A stretch of 64,000 bases of DNA from Asterias amurensis (lineage: Eukaryota > Echinodermata > Asteroidea > Forcipulatida > Asteriidae). The stretch lies in assembly GCF_032118995.1 (NCBI RefSeq), contig NC_092666.1, positions 11,420,501-11,484,500 on the forward strand, in the 5' to 3' direction. Position numbers and translations under genes: made by a program. Shown here in pieces: positions 54,491 to 64,000 of this stretch. Position 1 is the first letter of the stretch, and every line of letters begins with the position of its first letter. The notes under the pieces were generated by a model. It was given only the letters and a program-made list of their open reading frames with translations, was not told the origin of the DNA and did not search any database.

Positions 54491-55544
54491 TTTCATTACT
54501 GCAATATCGACCTGTCATTCCTATCACACATGTCGTGCTGTTGTCAAAATGAATAACATCTAACCACTATGCGTGCCTGACTGTAAGCCCGGGAGGTCTT
54601 ATACGCATTAAGAAACATATCTTGCCGGAAATCTACATTTGTTTGATAATAACAATCTTTCTTGTTATCAGTATTTCCAGATCTTGATTTTTTTCCTGTG
54701 AGTCACTTTTGTAATGAGAGTTGATGTGCGAAAAAAGTAGCCACAAAATAATTACACTAATCACATAACGTGCATGGTGCAGGCAGACTGTGCAAGTGTA
54801 GTACGTGCGTATCAAGAACGAGAAAGAAAAAAAAATCAAACAAAGATCATATTTTTCTTTAAAATCGGATCTACTATATATATATTTACATACAATCTTT
54901 GAAATTACAAGTATTCATAGAAATTTGGTACAAGTACAATTTTAATTGTCATGTAGCCCCTTATACAGTAAAATTAAAATCGAGCATACACGCCATTTAT
55001 TAACCATCAGTTTTATAATCATACAATCATTTTGTCTATTGTCCTGATCGCACATGATACTGATTTGAAAACAAGCTCCCATGTGAAACAAATTATTTGT
55101 AAATTTGTCATTAAAAATGACATAGAGTAGCCGTCACCTTCCATTAAACAAAGGCCATTGTAGTGTTCACGCCAATGTGATCTAGTTTTTCTTAATCAAT
55201 ACAATCGATGTATTGCGTACTTTCCCCGTATTATTACGCATGACAATTTCTGTCGTAACTTGAAAACAAAAACTGTTTGTTTTTGACAACAAAACTGTTT
55301 GTGAAAGAAAACATAATTTTGCGCTGTTCACCAAGTGCACCAATAGCCACACAAGTGAGCTAAAAATCAACGATGTTTTAAATACTTCTAAATGACTCTG
55401 CACTTGTTTTATTCGGCCTAAAAGCTCTATATCGGTTTAGACAACTGAACGGGATTGTGTTCACTCAAAAAATATATCACCGATTATGAAACTAACTGTT
55501 AACAATAGTTCGATGGAGTAAGCAATGGCAGACTATAGGCGCTT
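54491..55544. other. Intron 1 sequence, nothing recognised
   Basis: AT-rich DNA with a TATATATATATATT tract near 54,877. Short frames only, and no repeat family assigned. Confidence 0.4.
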
Positions 55545-55641
55545 ATAATGTTTTCCTGCTAAGCAAAAATAAGCAGGAAACTAGTCACAAACGGCCCATG
55601 TGAAATGGTATTGTGGCTGGTAACCAGAAGCTGTTAAGCAT
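55545..55641. mobile_element. MITE family E, internal fragment
   Basis: CTGCTAAGCAAAAATAAGCAGG, ACTAGTCACAAACGGCCCATG and GTGGCTGGTAACCAGAAGC are internal blocks of family E. The right end is interrupted by a family B copy at TTAA 55,642, a nested insertion. Confidence 0.6.
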
Positions 55642-56018
55642 TTAAAGCCATTGGACACTTTCGAAAACAGAAAAAAATTATAAGTTCACAGATTTACAAA
55701 TAACTTACAGGGTTTACAGAAGGTAATGGTGACAGACTTCTCTTGAAATATTATTCCATGAAATGTTTTACTTTTTGAGAAAACACTAAAACAATATCAA
55801 TTCTCGATATCGAGATTTACGGATTTATTTTAAACGCATGTCATGGCACGGCGAAACGTGCGGAAACAAGGGCGGGTTTTCCCGTTATTTTCTCTCGACT
55901 CCGATGACTGATTGAGCCTAAATTTTCACAGGTTTGTTATTTTATAGTATATAAGTTGTGATACACAAAGTGTGGGCCTTGGACAATACTGTTAACCGAA
56001 AGTGTCCAATGGCTTTAA
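55642..56018. mobile_element. TTAA MITE family B, copy 2
   Basis: TTAAAGCCATTGGACACTTTCG and CCGAAAGTGTCCAATGGCTTTAA are inverted ends. The inside has CACAGATTTACAAATAACTTAC, TTCCATGAAATGTTTTAC, GTCATGGCACGGCGAAACGTG and CGACTCCGATGACTGATTGAG. It is inserted within a family E remnant, so family B moved later there. Confidence 0.83.
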
Positions 56019-56998
56019 GTTGCTTTACGTTTGTGTTTAAAATGGAACCATGGAAAGGCTCGTGATAGTCTGCCTTGACAAGTTGAACACTAGTTCAAGG
56101 CGTTACGATAATATTGAAATAGCATTGACAAGTTGTGAATTTGATAGCACAAAGTGACGGCACTTGTAGAGAAATTATAATGATTCTGTCACCAGACCTG
56201 CCAATGATCCTTTGTGTGTACCAGCATAATTATTCCTCGTTTGCTTTTCATTTTAACAACGTGCGATCACAAGGACAATGCCCGCGAGCGCGTAATATTT
56301 CGACTCCATAAAAAAAGTAATAACCCTGCTATTTTTTTGTATGTTTACTTGCGGCTAACCACAACAAAATAAACACGAATAAAATAGGATGTTGTCTATT
56401 ATGTCTGGAAAGTAATGTATACTTTGCATTTTATTCTATGATAAGTACACATTTAAGTTCAACGCTGACCATTGGCTTCTGTACAACGTAGAACTCATTA
56501 CCTTTTTTTCACAAAAGATATATTAAGGAAACATTTCGAAACGTTGTATTTGCAGAACAAAGATGCAATTATCCAAGAGATGTTCACATGGTTTTTCTGT
56601 TTTCTTTGCGTTGTTTCCAGAAATCATTCATCGCTGTTTTCTCGTTTTCTTGTCATTAAGTACACGTAGAAACCCCAGTAAAAAAAACGAGAAGAAATTT
56701 ACAATGAATAGAGCAAAATACCCACGTGGATTTTGGGAAAGACTGGATGTTTTATGGGACGGGTTATTTTGGCTTAACATTATATCAGTTCATTGGTTGA
56801 ATTGCTGAGATTTGTATTGTTTTCTCTCTTGGTGCTTATAGCCGGTTTCTCTGTTTATGACTTCTAATTTTCAATACAGTGGCCCAACTCAATATAGCTA
56901 TGCTCAAAAGCATAAATCCCCATTAAATTTATACCATCGCTTTGTGATTTTGCAGGGGTCGCGTGGAGGTGCTCAACCTTTATTTTACCTCTTTACCA
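56019..56998. other. Intron 1 sequence before the exon 2 region
   Basis: No gene is supported. Two overlapping frames (65 and 81 codons, 56,472-56,808) carry no domain. The AT content is as for the rest of the intron. Confidence 0.4.
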
Positions 56999-57145
56999 TA
57001 GACCTTTATCGCAAATACTCGCAAATATGCGTGTAATGAGTTGCATGCTGGTCTAGCTAACGATCAAGATTGAGCGCTAGCTAGACCAGCATGCACCTCA
57101 CTTAACAGCTAGCGCTTGCGCAATAGGTGTTTGCGAAAAGGTCTA
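56999..57145. mobile_element. TA-flanked foldback element just upstream of exon 2
   Basis: TAGACCTTTATCGCAAATAC at the left and GTGTTTGCGAAAAGGTCTA at the right are inverted ends with TA on both sides. In the centre GCATGCTGGTCTAGCTA (57,043-57,059) and TAGCTAGACCAGCATGC (57,078-57,094) form a perfect 17-bp stem. The element ends 84 bp before the exon 2 acceptor and includes a short frame start that has no coding meaning. Confidence 0.72.
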
Positions 57146-57229
57146 CGATGAGCCCATTAACGAGTTTCGTTCACTTTTGTATTTTTGAATGTTGTCATAA
57201 TCTTGACGTGGTTTTGATTTACTTTGCAG

Positions 57230-57565
57230 TTTTTCACATCGTCTCTGGGGAGCTCACACAGCTCATCGGCCCCCAGTTCGTCTCAGTCCCCCCTCCCCGT
57301 GTCGACTTCGCTCACAACAGCGGTGCCACACTCGTATGCTCCGCCTACGGTCAACCAACACCCACTGTCCAATGGATTCTAGCCGATGACGATAGCCCGG
57401 TCGTTGAGGTGGAGAACTTGCGCCTCGTGACAGAAAATGGTACTTTGACTTTCCCGCCTTTTTTACCCGATGATTACGTCAGTGCCGTACATGAGGCTTC
57501 GTATAGGTGTATTGCACGAAACCGTGTGGGGTCTATACGAAGCCCAACAATACGAGCTAATGCGG
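57230..57565 (+). CDS. DSCAM: Dscam-like adhesion gene, exon 2 (first immunoglobulin domain)
   Basis: Bounded by GATTTACTTTGCAG|TT and GCGG|GTAAGT, 336 nt, phase 1 at both ends as usual for Ig exons. It encodes the end of the signal peptide (FHIVSGELTQ), then GPQFVSVPPPRVDFAHNSGA, an Ig fold with Cys75 (TLVCSAYG), Trp87 (VQWILADD) and Cys132 (ASYRCIARN), numbered on the protein joined to exon 1. LRLVTENGTLTFPPF, DDYVSAVHEASY and NRVGSI are the pattern of the N-terminal Ig domain of Dscam proteins (GPxF...PxxRxDF, NGxLxFPPF, DYxxxVHxxxYxC, GSIxS). There is an N-glycosylation sequon NGT at 108-110. The product would be a secreted-pathway cell-surface receptor for neural or immune recognition. 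Remaining Ig and fibronectin exons must lie beyond 64,000. Coding reading upstream of the acceptor (from 57,127) is intron. Confidence 0.9.
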
Positions 57566-57613
57566 GTAAGTGCTATTTTGTTTTATAACAAGTTAAACAG
57601 AGACATTATCATT

Positions 57614-57851
57614 GGGTGCTTCCCTGGGTTGACCCCGCAGTGCTCACTCGGGTGAGACCCTGACAAAAGCTATCGAACGATCACGCTCGCCCTCTCGTGG
57701 TGACGTCATGCATCTCGGGTCACCCCAAGTGACCCACTCCACATGCAGGGTGGGGGGCTGACCCGGGCGAGCCCCTGGAATTACGTCAAAACTGTTCGAA
57801 CGTACCGAGGGCAGACCGTGGTCGACCCAGGGAAGCTAAACGAAAGCACCC
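57614..57851. mobile_element. MITE family G, copy 2, just downstream of exon 2
   Basis: GGGTGC-TTCCCTGGGTTGACCCC at the left (lacking the GTTCGTTTAGC part) and GGTCGACCCAGGGAAGCTAA with ACGAAAGCACCC at the right. The inside is GC-rich, with TGACGTCA (near 57,702), CTCGGGTCACCCCAAGTGACCC and CTGACCCGGGCGAG. 238 bp, starting 48 bp after the donor site. Confidence 0.75.
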
Positions 57852-59679
57852 TTAATGTTTGGTTTGCGGTAACATGTGTGTTTCTATTCTATTAAATTAT
57901 GTTCTTTTGAGAACTTGTCTTGCTTTTGAGTCTACTATCGCTGAGAGATTTTAGGAATTTTCCGGACATTTTCACGCCTTGTGTTTTTGGCAACATCACC
58001 TATTGGTTTGTACACACATGTTAATTTTAACATCGCTGTGGAAAAATGTTTATTGTCTCGGTCTTTGTATTTTACACCATAAAAGTAAAACAAATTACGC
58101 TATTATTTTGCTTGTTATTTATTTGATATTATTAACACCGCAAATAACTCATAGGAAACACACACTATTATTACTATTATTATTTTATAGAGTGTAAATG
58201 CATGAACAGCTCTCGTCTGGTGTAAAAAGTGCATAACGTAAAGTAATTAATCCTTTGATAAGTGACAATGGAATTTTACCATTCAAAGTGCCGTAAGAAT
58301 ATTAAACAAGAATCTATGAATTTTTTTTCTGGGCTTTTGACGAAAACAATGGTTCTCTGCTGAATCACACAATCAGTCAATTGTTTCCCACGAAACGGTA
58401 ATAGACATCTAAACAAAGGTCTAAATTTTCCCATATTACCGCGGCATGTCGTAAAGATGATACCGCACTGCATAGCATGCCTAATTCAATTCCAGCCGTC
58501 ACTATCCAGCAAAAACCAACATTTTAATTAAACACCCAAATTGTCCGGTGTCTTCATGATGGCAATGAATGGCATGGTATTGTAAGACCGTCAGCCGCTG
58601 CTTGTTGCCCGCCCCGTCGCCAGGACCGCACCACGGCAAGGGTCTCTGGTTGATGGGGGATCGATGGTAAACAATACCCGAAAACCGACCGACCGGAAGA
58701 TATCTACCATTATTAAAGGATCATTTTCTCTCACTTAATTATTATTTTGATGGTCGGTGTTTATTAGTAGAGAGGCCGTGTTTTCTTACTGCAATGTGGA
58801 GTTGGAGCACGTTCTTTTCGGAATGGCTCACAGAATTTGTGGCACAGAATTTGCTTGGGAAGTTTTTACCGAAGAACAGAAGGGCTTCGGATGGGAATGA
58901 ATATTGCAAATGCGTACAATGGGGGAAAATCGAATTCCCACGTTTGGCAGACTACGAATTTTGAGAAACTGCACCATTTTGTTTTGCGGTTTCCCTATAC
59001 ACATGAATCATTAAGGAAAATGTATAATAATTAAATTTGAAATCAAAAGAAGTGTCGTTATCCGCAGTGTTGACGGTCATGGCGCACGGACATTATTTTG
59101 TCCCCCGTTGTCGTCGTCGTAGTTTTGGGTGTAATGGCAGACTCTTGTGACTCTTGTTGGTGATGGGGGCCACACGAGGTAATGTTACAACCTTGCTACA
59201 ATTTAGCAAGTTACCCTTGCTAATTGCTCTCGTATGAAAGGGGCTACTAAATGAGCGAAGTGAAAAGGGTTAGAAGAACATGAAGGAAGGGAGATACACA
59301 AAGATGAAGTGAACTGGTCATGGCCATTTATCATGAAGAAAGATGTAAAACTGTTCTTAGTTTCATATTCAGTTCACCAAGCTAAAAAATAAACCAAGAG
59401 AATTGACAGTGTATGTTGATGATGAAGATAATAGCAAACTATTAAAGTAAACAAATCTGTGGAAATGTTTACATAGATTATCGATTGGCATGACAACACG
59501 ACCCGCAGTTGTTTAAATAGAAAGAGCTCAATATTATCAGTTTAAGCATTTATCACATAGCCAATAAAACACAAAAGAAATATAAAAATAGGAGAACAAC
59601 AATGTACACGTTTTAAAACAATATGGAATAATGGTTCAAAATTAAGACCTGCACCACAAAATACACTATTGTTGCCGAT
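57852..59679. other. Intron 2 sequence, nothing recognised
   Basis: No further Ig-type exon is visible in any frame. Small frames (65-72 codons) lack domains. A GC-richer stretch at 58,590-58,690 shows no gene. Confidence 0.45.
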
Positions 59680-59902
59680 GTGCTCTCAGATGCATGAGAA
59701 AAGCTTCGGGCCTGAAGTCTTTCTGAGATTCAAATATTTTAGTGAGAAGTTATCTCTTTCTCAAAAACTACGTTACTTCATAGGGGTTTCTCACAATGTT
59801 TTATACTATTGATCAACAGCTCCACATTGCTCGTAATCAAGTAGCGTAAGTGTTTATGCCAATGTATTTTTAGTAATTACCAAATGTGTCCGATGTATTT
59901 AA
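59680..59902. mobile_element. TTAA MITE family A, right part only
   Basis: Runs from CTCAGATGCATGAGAAAAGC through CTCAAAAACTACGTTACTTC and GTTTTATACTATTG to GTAATTACCAAATGTGTCCG with TTTAA at 59,898-59,902. The left half is absent. Confidence 0.65.
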
Positions 59903-59998
59903 AGGAGCACTTTTCATGAGTAATTGGATAAAATGCAAGTGTTATAGCATAATCTGTAATTGTTTACTGTAATCCTGTATTAACATAAAACTGAGAGG

Positions 59999-60372
59999 TT
60001 AAAGCCATTGGACCCTTTCGGTACAGAAAAAAAAAAAAAGTTCACAGATTTACAAATAATTTACAGGGTTTACAGAAGGTAATGGTGAAAGACTTCTCTT
60101 GAAATATTAGTCCATGAAATGCTTTACTTTTTGAGAAAACGGTAAAACAATATAAATTCTCGTTAACGAGAATTACGGATTTGTTATAAACACATGTCAT
60201 GACACGGCGAAACGCGCGAAAACAGGAGTGGGTTTTCCCGTTATTTTTTCCCGACTCCGATGTCCGATTGAGCCTAAATTTCCACAGATTTGTTATAATT
60301 ATATATAAGTTGTGATACACGAAGTGTGGGACTTGGACAAAACTGTTTACCGAAAGTGTATAATGGCTTTAA
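59999..60372. mobile_element. TTAA MITE family B, copy 3
   Basis: TTAAAGCCATTGGACCCTTTCGG and ACCGAAAGTGTATAATGGCTTTAA form the ends. The body is almost collinear with 55,642-56,018, including CATGAAATGCTTTACTTTTTG, CTCGTTAACGAGAATTACGG and GACACGGCGAAACGCGCG. A further family A end (CCCAAAGTGTCCAATGCCTTTAA) follows at 60,415-60,437. Confidence 0.83.
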
Positions 60373-60636
60373 GTCAGGTTTGTATGCAATTAAATATTAT
60401 TTTGGAGTAATTACCCAAAGTGTCCAATGCCTTTAAGGCACTTTATAGCCACAGTGTAGACTGTCAAGGTCTCAGACGATGTTTATGATATCGTCTTCCT
60501 TTAGTCACGTTCAGATCCAGCCGATACATAACTTATCGATTAGGATCTGATGCGCTGCACTAGTCATTAGTACCAGCGCAACCAGCAAATATCGATCACT
60601 GAGCGATTGGCACTCTATTAGCGCCCAGGTGCTACT

Positions 60637-60670
60637 CCGCGCATGCGCGGCTCTCGCTGACGTGACGTCA
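60637..60670 (+). promoter_or_regulatory. CpG-rich cluster with NRF1-type palindrome and CRE
   Basis: CCGCGCATGCGCGG (60,637-60,650) is a perfect palindrome that contains the NRF1 site pattern GCGCATGCGC, and TGACGTCA (60,663-60,670) is a CRE. The two lie 13 bp apart in an otherwise AT-rich intron. This is typical of CpG promoters or enhancers. It lies 65 bp before an open frame at 60,735 whose status is unknown. Confidence 0.45.
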
Positions 60671-60734
60671 CACGCGCCGCTGCTGGATGGTTTTTAATTA
60701 ATATTTCATCGCACCGTCCAAATTAATCAACAAA

Positions 60735-61142
60735 ATGTTTGGCAGCGGAATGGAGTCTAAGTATTTTTTTTATGAAGCTCCAAGATTAAAATTGCTTGTT
60801 TGTGGACGTCTCGGCCTCAGCAGCTTACAAGGTCGTGAAGGCCCGGCTCGGACTGTAAAAAAAACAATGTGCAAGTTATTTGCAATGATCAGTATTGCCA
60901 GGTATTTGCATATAGACTACTCGGCACTTACTGTTATTTATGTATGTGCAGAAAGAGATATGAGTGCCTGTGTGGGTTTTAATGTGCGATTTACATACGT
61001 ACATAGGCTATGTTTGATCGGTGTGATGGCACAGACACTTTGCAATGCAGGAATGTTTCAAGTCAGAACGCTGTGTACATATTCAGCCATACTGCACGCG
61101 TTTCATGTAAAAAATGTACATTTGCACATCGAAATAAAATAA
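60735..61142 (+). CDS. Unassigned 135-codon open frame in intron 2
   Basis: Starts MFGSGMESKYFFYEAPRLK and ends VKNVHLHIEIK. It has seven cysteines, no signal peptide, no clear membrane segment and no family that I recognise. It is listed only because it is one of the longest frames outside repeats and follows the CpG-rich palindrome/CRE cluster by 65 bp. It ends next to AATAAAATAAG (61,134), which could act as a polyadenylation signal. Coding status is doubtful. It could equally be chance, or part of a non-coding RNA. Confidence 0.2.
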   Translation: MFGSGMESKYFFYEAPRLKLLVCGRLGLSSLQGREGPARTVKKTMCKLFAMISIARYLHIDYSALTVIYVCAERDMSACVGFNVRFTYVHRLCLIGVMAQTLCNAGMFQVRTLCTYSAILHAFHVKNVHLHIEIK

Positions 61143-61179
61143 GATAAACAGTACATTTAGGCCTTATTGCCTTTGTCTG

Positions 61180-61566
61180 TTAAAGACAGTGGACACTATC
61201 GGCAAATGTCAAAGACCAGTCTTCTCACTTGGTGTATCTCAACATATGCATGAAATAACAAACCTGTAAAAATTTGAGCTCAGTTCGACGTCGAAGTTGC
61301 GAGATAATAATGAAAGAAAAAACACCCTTGTCATACGAAGTTGTGTGCCTTTTTAATGCTAGATTTCGAGACCTCAAATTCTAAACTTGAGGTCTCGAAA
61401 TCAAATTTGTGGAAAATTACTTCTTTCTCGAAAACTATGTCACTTCAGAGGGAGCTGTTTCTCACAATGTATAGTACCATCATCCTCTCCACATTACTCA
61501 TAATCAAGAAAGGTTTTATGATGATCATTATTTTGAGTAATTACCAATAGTGTCCACTGCCTTTAA
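61180..61566. mobile_element. TTAA MITE family A, full length
   Basis: TTAAAGACAGTGGACACTATCGG and CCAATAGTGTCCACTGCCTTTAA at the ends. The inside has CTTGGTGTATCTCAACATATGC, ACGTCGAAGTTGCGAGATAAT, a TTCGAGACCTCAAATTCTAAAC/TTGAGGTCTCGAAATC palindrome and CTCGAAAACTATGTCACTTC. 387 bp. Confidence 0.85.
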
Positions 61567-61793
61567 CACAAATAACTTCAAATTTTTGTTGATTTTTTAG
61601 TCCACGAGTGTAATATTTTTTTCTTGGATTGAGAAATTCGGCCTTGAATAATGCAATTGCAAGAATTAGCATATAAGAGAGAGAGCCCGTTGTGATTTGG
61701 CAAACACAATTATTCCAAAACGTTCCAGCCCCAGTTCTGAACGTCAAACATTTTTCTATTTTTTTTATGCACAACAACAAGAAAGAAATTATC

Positions 61794-62187
61794 TTAAAGG
61801 AACACGTTGCCTTGGATCGGTCGAGTTGGTCTTTGATAAGCGTTTGTAACCGTTTGTTATAAAATGCATATGATTAGAAATATATTTTAAAAGTAGAATA
61901 CAATGATCCACACAAGTATCACTCGAAATTGCGTGGTTTTCCTTTTACCTCGTCGACTAACACGGTTGGCCATTTATGGGAGTCAAATTTTTGACTCTTA
62001 TAAATGGCCGACCGTGTTAGTTCGCAAAGTAAAAGGAAAACCACGCAATTTCGAGGCAAATTTGTGTGGATCATTGTGTTCTACAATGAACACAATCGTC
62101 TGTCTAACCATATGCATTTTATAACAAACGGTTACAAACGTTTTTCAAAGACCAACTCGACCGATTCAAGGCAACGTGTTCCTTTAA
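61794..62187. mobile_element. TTAA MITE family D, copy 3
   Basis: TTAAAGGAACACGTTGCCTTGG and CAAGGCAACGTGTTCCTTTAA at the ends. Subterminal GATCGGTCGAGTTGGTC and GACCAACTCGACCGATT. Central GGGAGTCAAATTTTTGACTC. 394 bp, nearly a single palindrome. It includes the GATAAGCGTTTGTAACCG arm that copy 2 (29,110) has lost on its left side. Confidence 0.85.
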
Positions 62188-62424
62188 TTTTGTAATCATT
62201 TGAAAGCATTTCCTCCCACTTCTGAATGTAATTTTGTTTTAATCCAAGTAAAACAAAAATAATAATGATAATAATAATCAAGCTGGATTTTCAGCGCTGA
62301 CAAAAGGAAACGGTACACTTCCTTCCTTTTTTTAATCATTTGATAACCATTCTACCAATTCTGAACATCCAGAAAATATCTCATCTTGGGTGAAACAGCG
62401 CTGACACAAGGAAACACCATTCCT

Positions 62425-62465
<41 letters not shown>

Positions 62466-62940
62466 AACAACCTTCAACACACGTGCGTGTGAAGCTGTGT
62501 TTAATGCGTGTTTGGGAGTGTCACCGATACCTTCGTCTTCTATTTCATACCAGCCCTGAGGGGCTATTTAAAGGATGGATTAACAGCAATGGCCCATGGC
62601 TCTCAATATCACCCATACGGAAGCGAGAAATATGCTTTGATTAGAATTGGATACACGTAGTCTACTGCAAGTTGAGTCCACTGATAGGAAAAGCAGCATG
62701 CTATGGTGATTAAACAGCGTTAGACCCTCTTTTTGATGGACTGTAATTTCCATTTTTTTTTTAAGGATGATGGTCTGGGGTGGACTTGTAAATTACTCGG
62801 TGAGAAGGCGTGAGTTGACATCAAACATCTCAAGGACTTTTGTATTATTATTTTTTTAAATTTTGTGTTATAGACTTTGGGTATTTTCTAAAACTATAGG
62901 CTTTGCTCCGTCGTCAATTGTAGAGCAGTGTAAACTCTTA
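62188..62940. other. Intron 2 sequence with simple repeats
   Basis: AATAATAATGATAATAATAATC near 62,258 and a run of about 34 A (62,427-62,460). CTGACA(A/C)AAGGAAAC occurs twice (62,297 and 62,401) with TTTAATCATTTG(A)A, a small duplication. No gene. Confidence 0.5.
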
Positions 62941-63095
62941 ATATAATAATATCGAAGTCTTATATAGCGCACGTATCTACCAAACAAGGTATTCAAGGCG
63001 CTGAGTATATACACAAACTTTCAGAAAGATAGGTTATTGCAGTGATGAATTTTGAGACCCAATTAGTTAGCACTTTATAAGGGTTTACAAGGTGC
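62941..63095 (+). repeat. Dispersed GGCGCTGAGTAT repeat, copy 2
   Basis: ATCGAAGTCTTATATAGCGC, ACGTATCTACCAAACAAGG and TATTCAAGGCGCTGAGTATA match 53,131-53,245, and the match runs on with CAAACTTTCAGAAAGATAGG. The longer of the two copies; its tail GGTGCTACGGCGC may belong to it. Confidence 0.55.
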
Positions 63096-64000
63096 TACGG
63101 CGCATCAAACATTAATATGACATTCTGGTATATTTTATAGTGGACACATTGCGAATGTACATATGCCAAATATCGAAATAGAAATAGACATTGGATATAT
63201 AAACATATGCAAATGTTAGACCTTTATTATCAAACCACCAAGGATTAAGAAAAATAAATGTGAACAAATATTTAAGTGCCTTTTTTTGAAGCATTTTTGC
63301 AAAAGGTGGGGGAAAAAACATCACAATGTTGGTACTTTTTTGAGTTGATGAGTTTGAATTCAAGTTTTGTAAGCATTCACTCATTAAGAGTGGAGATTTA
63401 AACATAATTATGTTCATCTTCAACCTCCAGATTGACGCATTAATTAGGGATGTAACAATCACGTCTAAAAGAACAGCAAAGTCGTTTGCATAAAATAAAT
63501 TTAATTGTCACCAAAGATGGCCGACTTAATGCATCTGTTTCAATGCGAAAAAAAAAAAAACTCCCCAAGTTCTCCCATTATCATTCAGTCACGACACTCA
63601 CCAATGATTAACAAAATACTTGTTTCTCTCGACACAGTTTCCATTTTAGAAATCAAATTGAACCATATCCGTTCCTAGCTTGCCCCTCTAGCTCGCGGCA
63701 GCACCACGCTCGGCACGTAAGCAGTTTCATCTTTATGAGACAGGACTCGACAGGGCGGAACAAACCGTTCCCGAAGCTTTGATTCACAAAATGAGCAACA
63801 ATTAAACCCCAAGGGAAGACACTTTTCCACAGTTTAATTTAAATTACAAGCGTTGGTGCCCATGGTTGGCAATTTTGCTCTACATTTTTTTTTCGCAACC
63901 ACATAATATGATAACCATTTTAAAGGGAAGTTTAAATTGTAGACAGAAGACGTGATGTATAAAACGGAAGTATAAGAACGAACAGTACAGATCGAACCTT
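63096..64000. other. Intron 2 sequence, nothing recognised
   Basis: A 116-codon frame on the minus strand (63,462-63,112) is AT-rich, with no domain and several low-complexity stretches. The window ends without a further exon. Confidence 0.4.

Noticed and set aside
57127-57229. Start codon at 57,127 for a single-exon Ig protein
   Set aside because: Its first 34 codons precede a strong acceptor (TTTGATTTACTTTGCAG), give no signal peptide of family type, and overlap the end of a foldback element.
57566-64000. Second Dscam Ig exon within the window
   Set aside because: No frame with Cys...Trp...Tyr-x-Cys spacing flanked by phase 1 splice sites was found downstream of exon 2.

Overview
The window looks like nuclear DNA of an echinoderm, most likely a sea star. 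The evidence is a 5S rRNA that reads as echinoderm-like (from memory, closer to starfish than to sea urchin), spliced genes with very long introns, and a dense load of short foldback elements. There are no bacterial operons, CRISPR arrays or viral genes. Nearly all short open frames are chance products of AT-rich or repeated DNA.

Region 1 (1-24,815) is the right-hand part of a tandem 5S rRNA gene array that runs off the left edge. Thirteen near-complete 5S genes lie on the plus strand, starting at 411, 2859, 4397, 5462, 7133, 8656, 9964 (3-nt deletion in box A), 10946, 12217, 14779, 17389 (box C variant), 19998 and 22606. There is also one unit that has lost its 5S, and two 5S stubs. Up to about 12.2 kb the units are heterogeneous (about 1.0-1.7 kb). 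From 12.2 kb onward they become a regular 2.56-2.61 kb unit that carries a captured fragment of an RTE-type LINE on the minus strand, co-amplified with the 5S gene in five consecutive units. A roughly 100-bp block just upstream of each gene is conserved and probably belongs to the Pol III promoter. One unit holds a 712-bp TA-flanked DNA element with a TATA/CCAAT promoter-like segment. Its empty site is preserved in another unit.

Region 2 (24,816-41,990) is intergenic and repeat-rich. Its main feature is a satellite of about 39 units of 108 bp (30,395-34,62x). On the minus strand it encodes, over and over, the last ~36 codons of an RTE-type LINE, and the parent LINE sequence survives on both edges.

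Region 3 (41,998-64,000) holds the only convincing protein-coding gene, the 5' end of a Dscam-like immunoglobulin cell-adhesion gene on the plus strand. Exon 1 (41,998-42,112) encodes most of the signal peptide and exon 2 (57,230-57,565) the first Ig domain. They are separated by a 15.1-kb intron and both exon ends used are phase 1. Later exons lie beyond the window. Intron 1 and intron 2 are packed with several MITE families (four with TTAA at both ends, one with GGGCCCAATTTCAT ends, one built of AGTTAGGACTAGTCC-like arms, one with GGGTGCGTTCGTTTAGC ends), tRNA-derived SINEs and three copies of a repeat with a hammerhead-like core followed by a histone-type 3' stem-loop.
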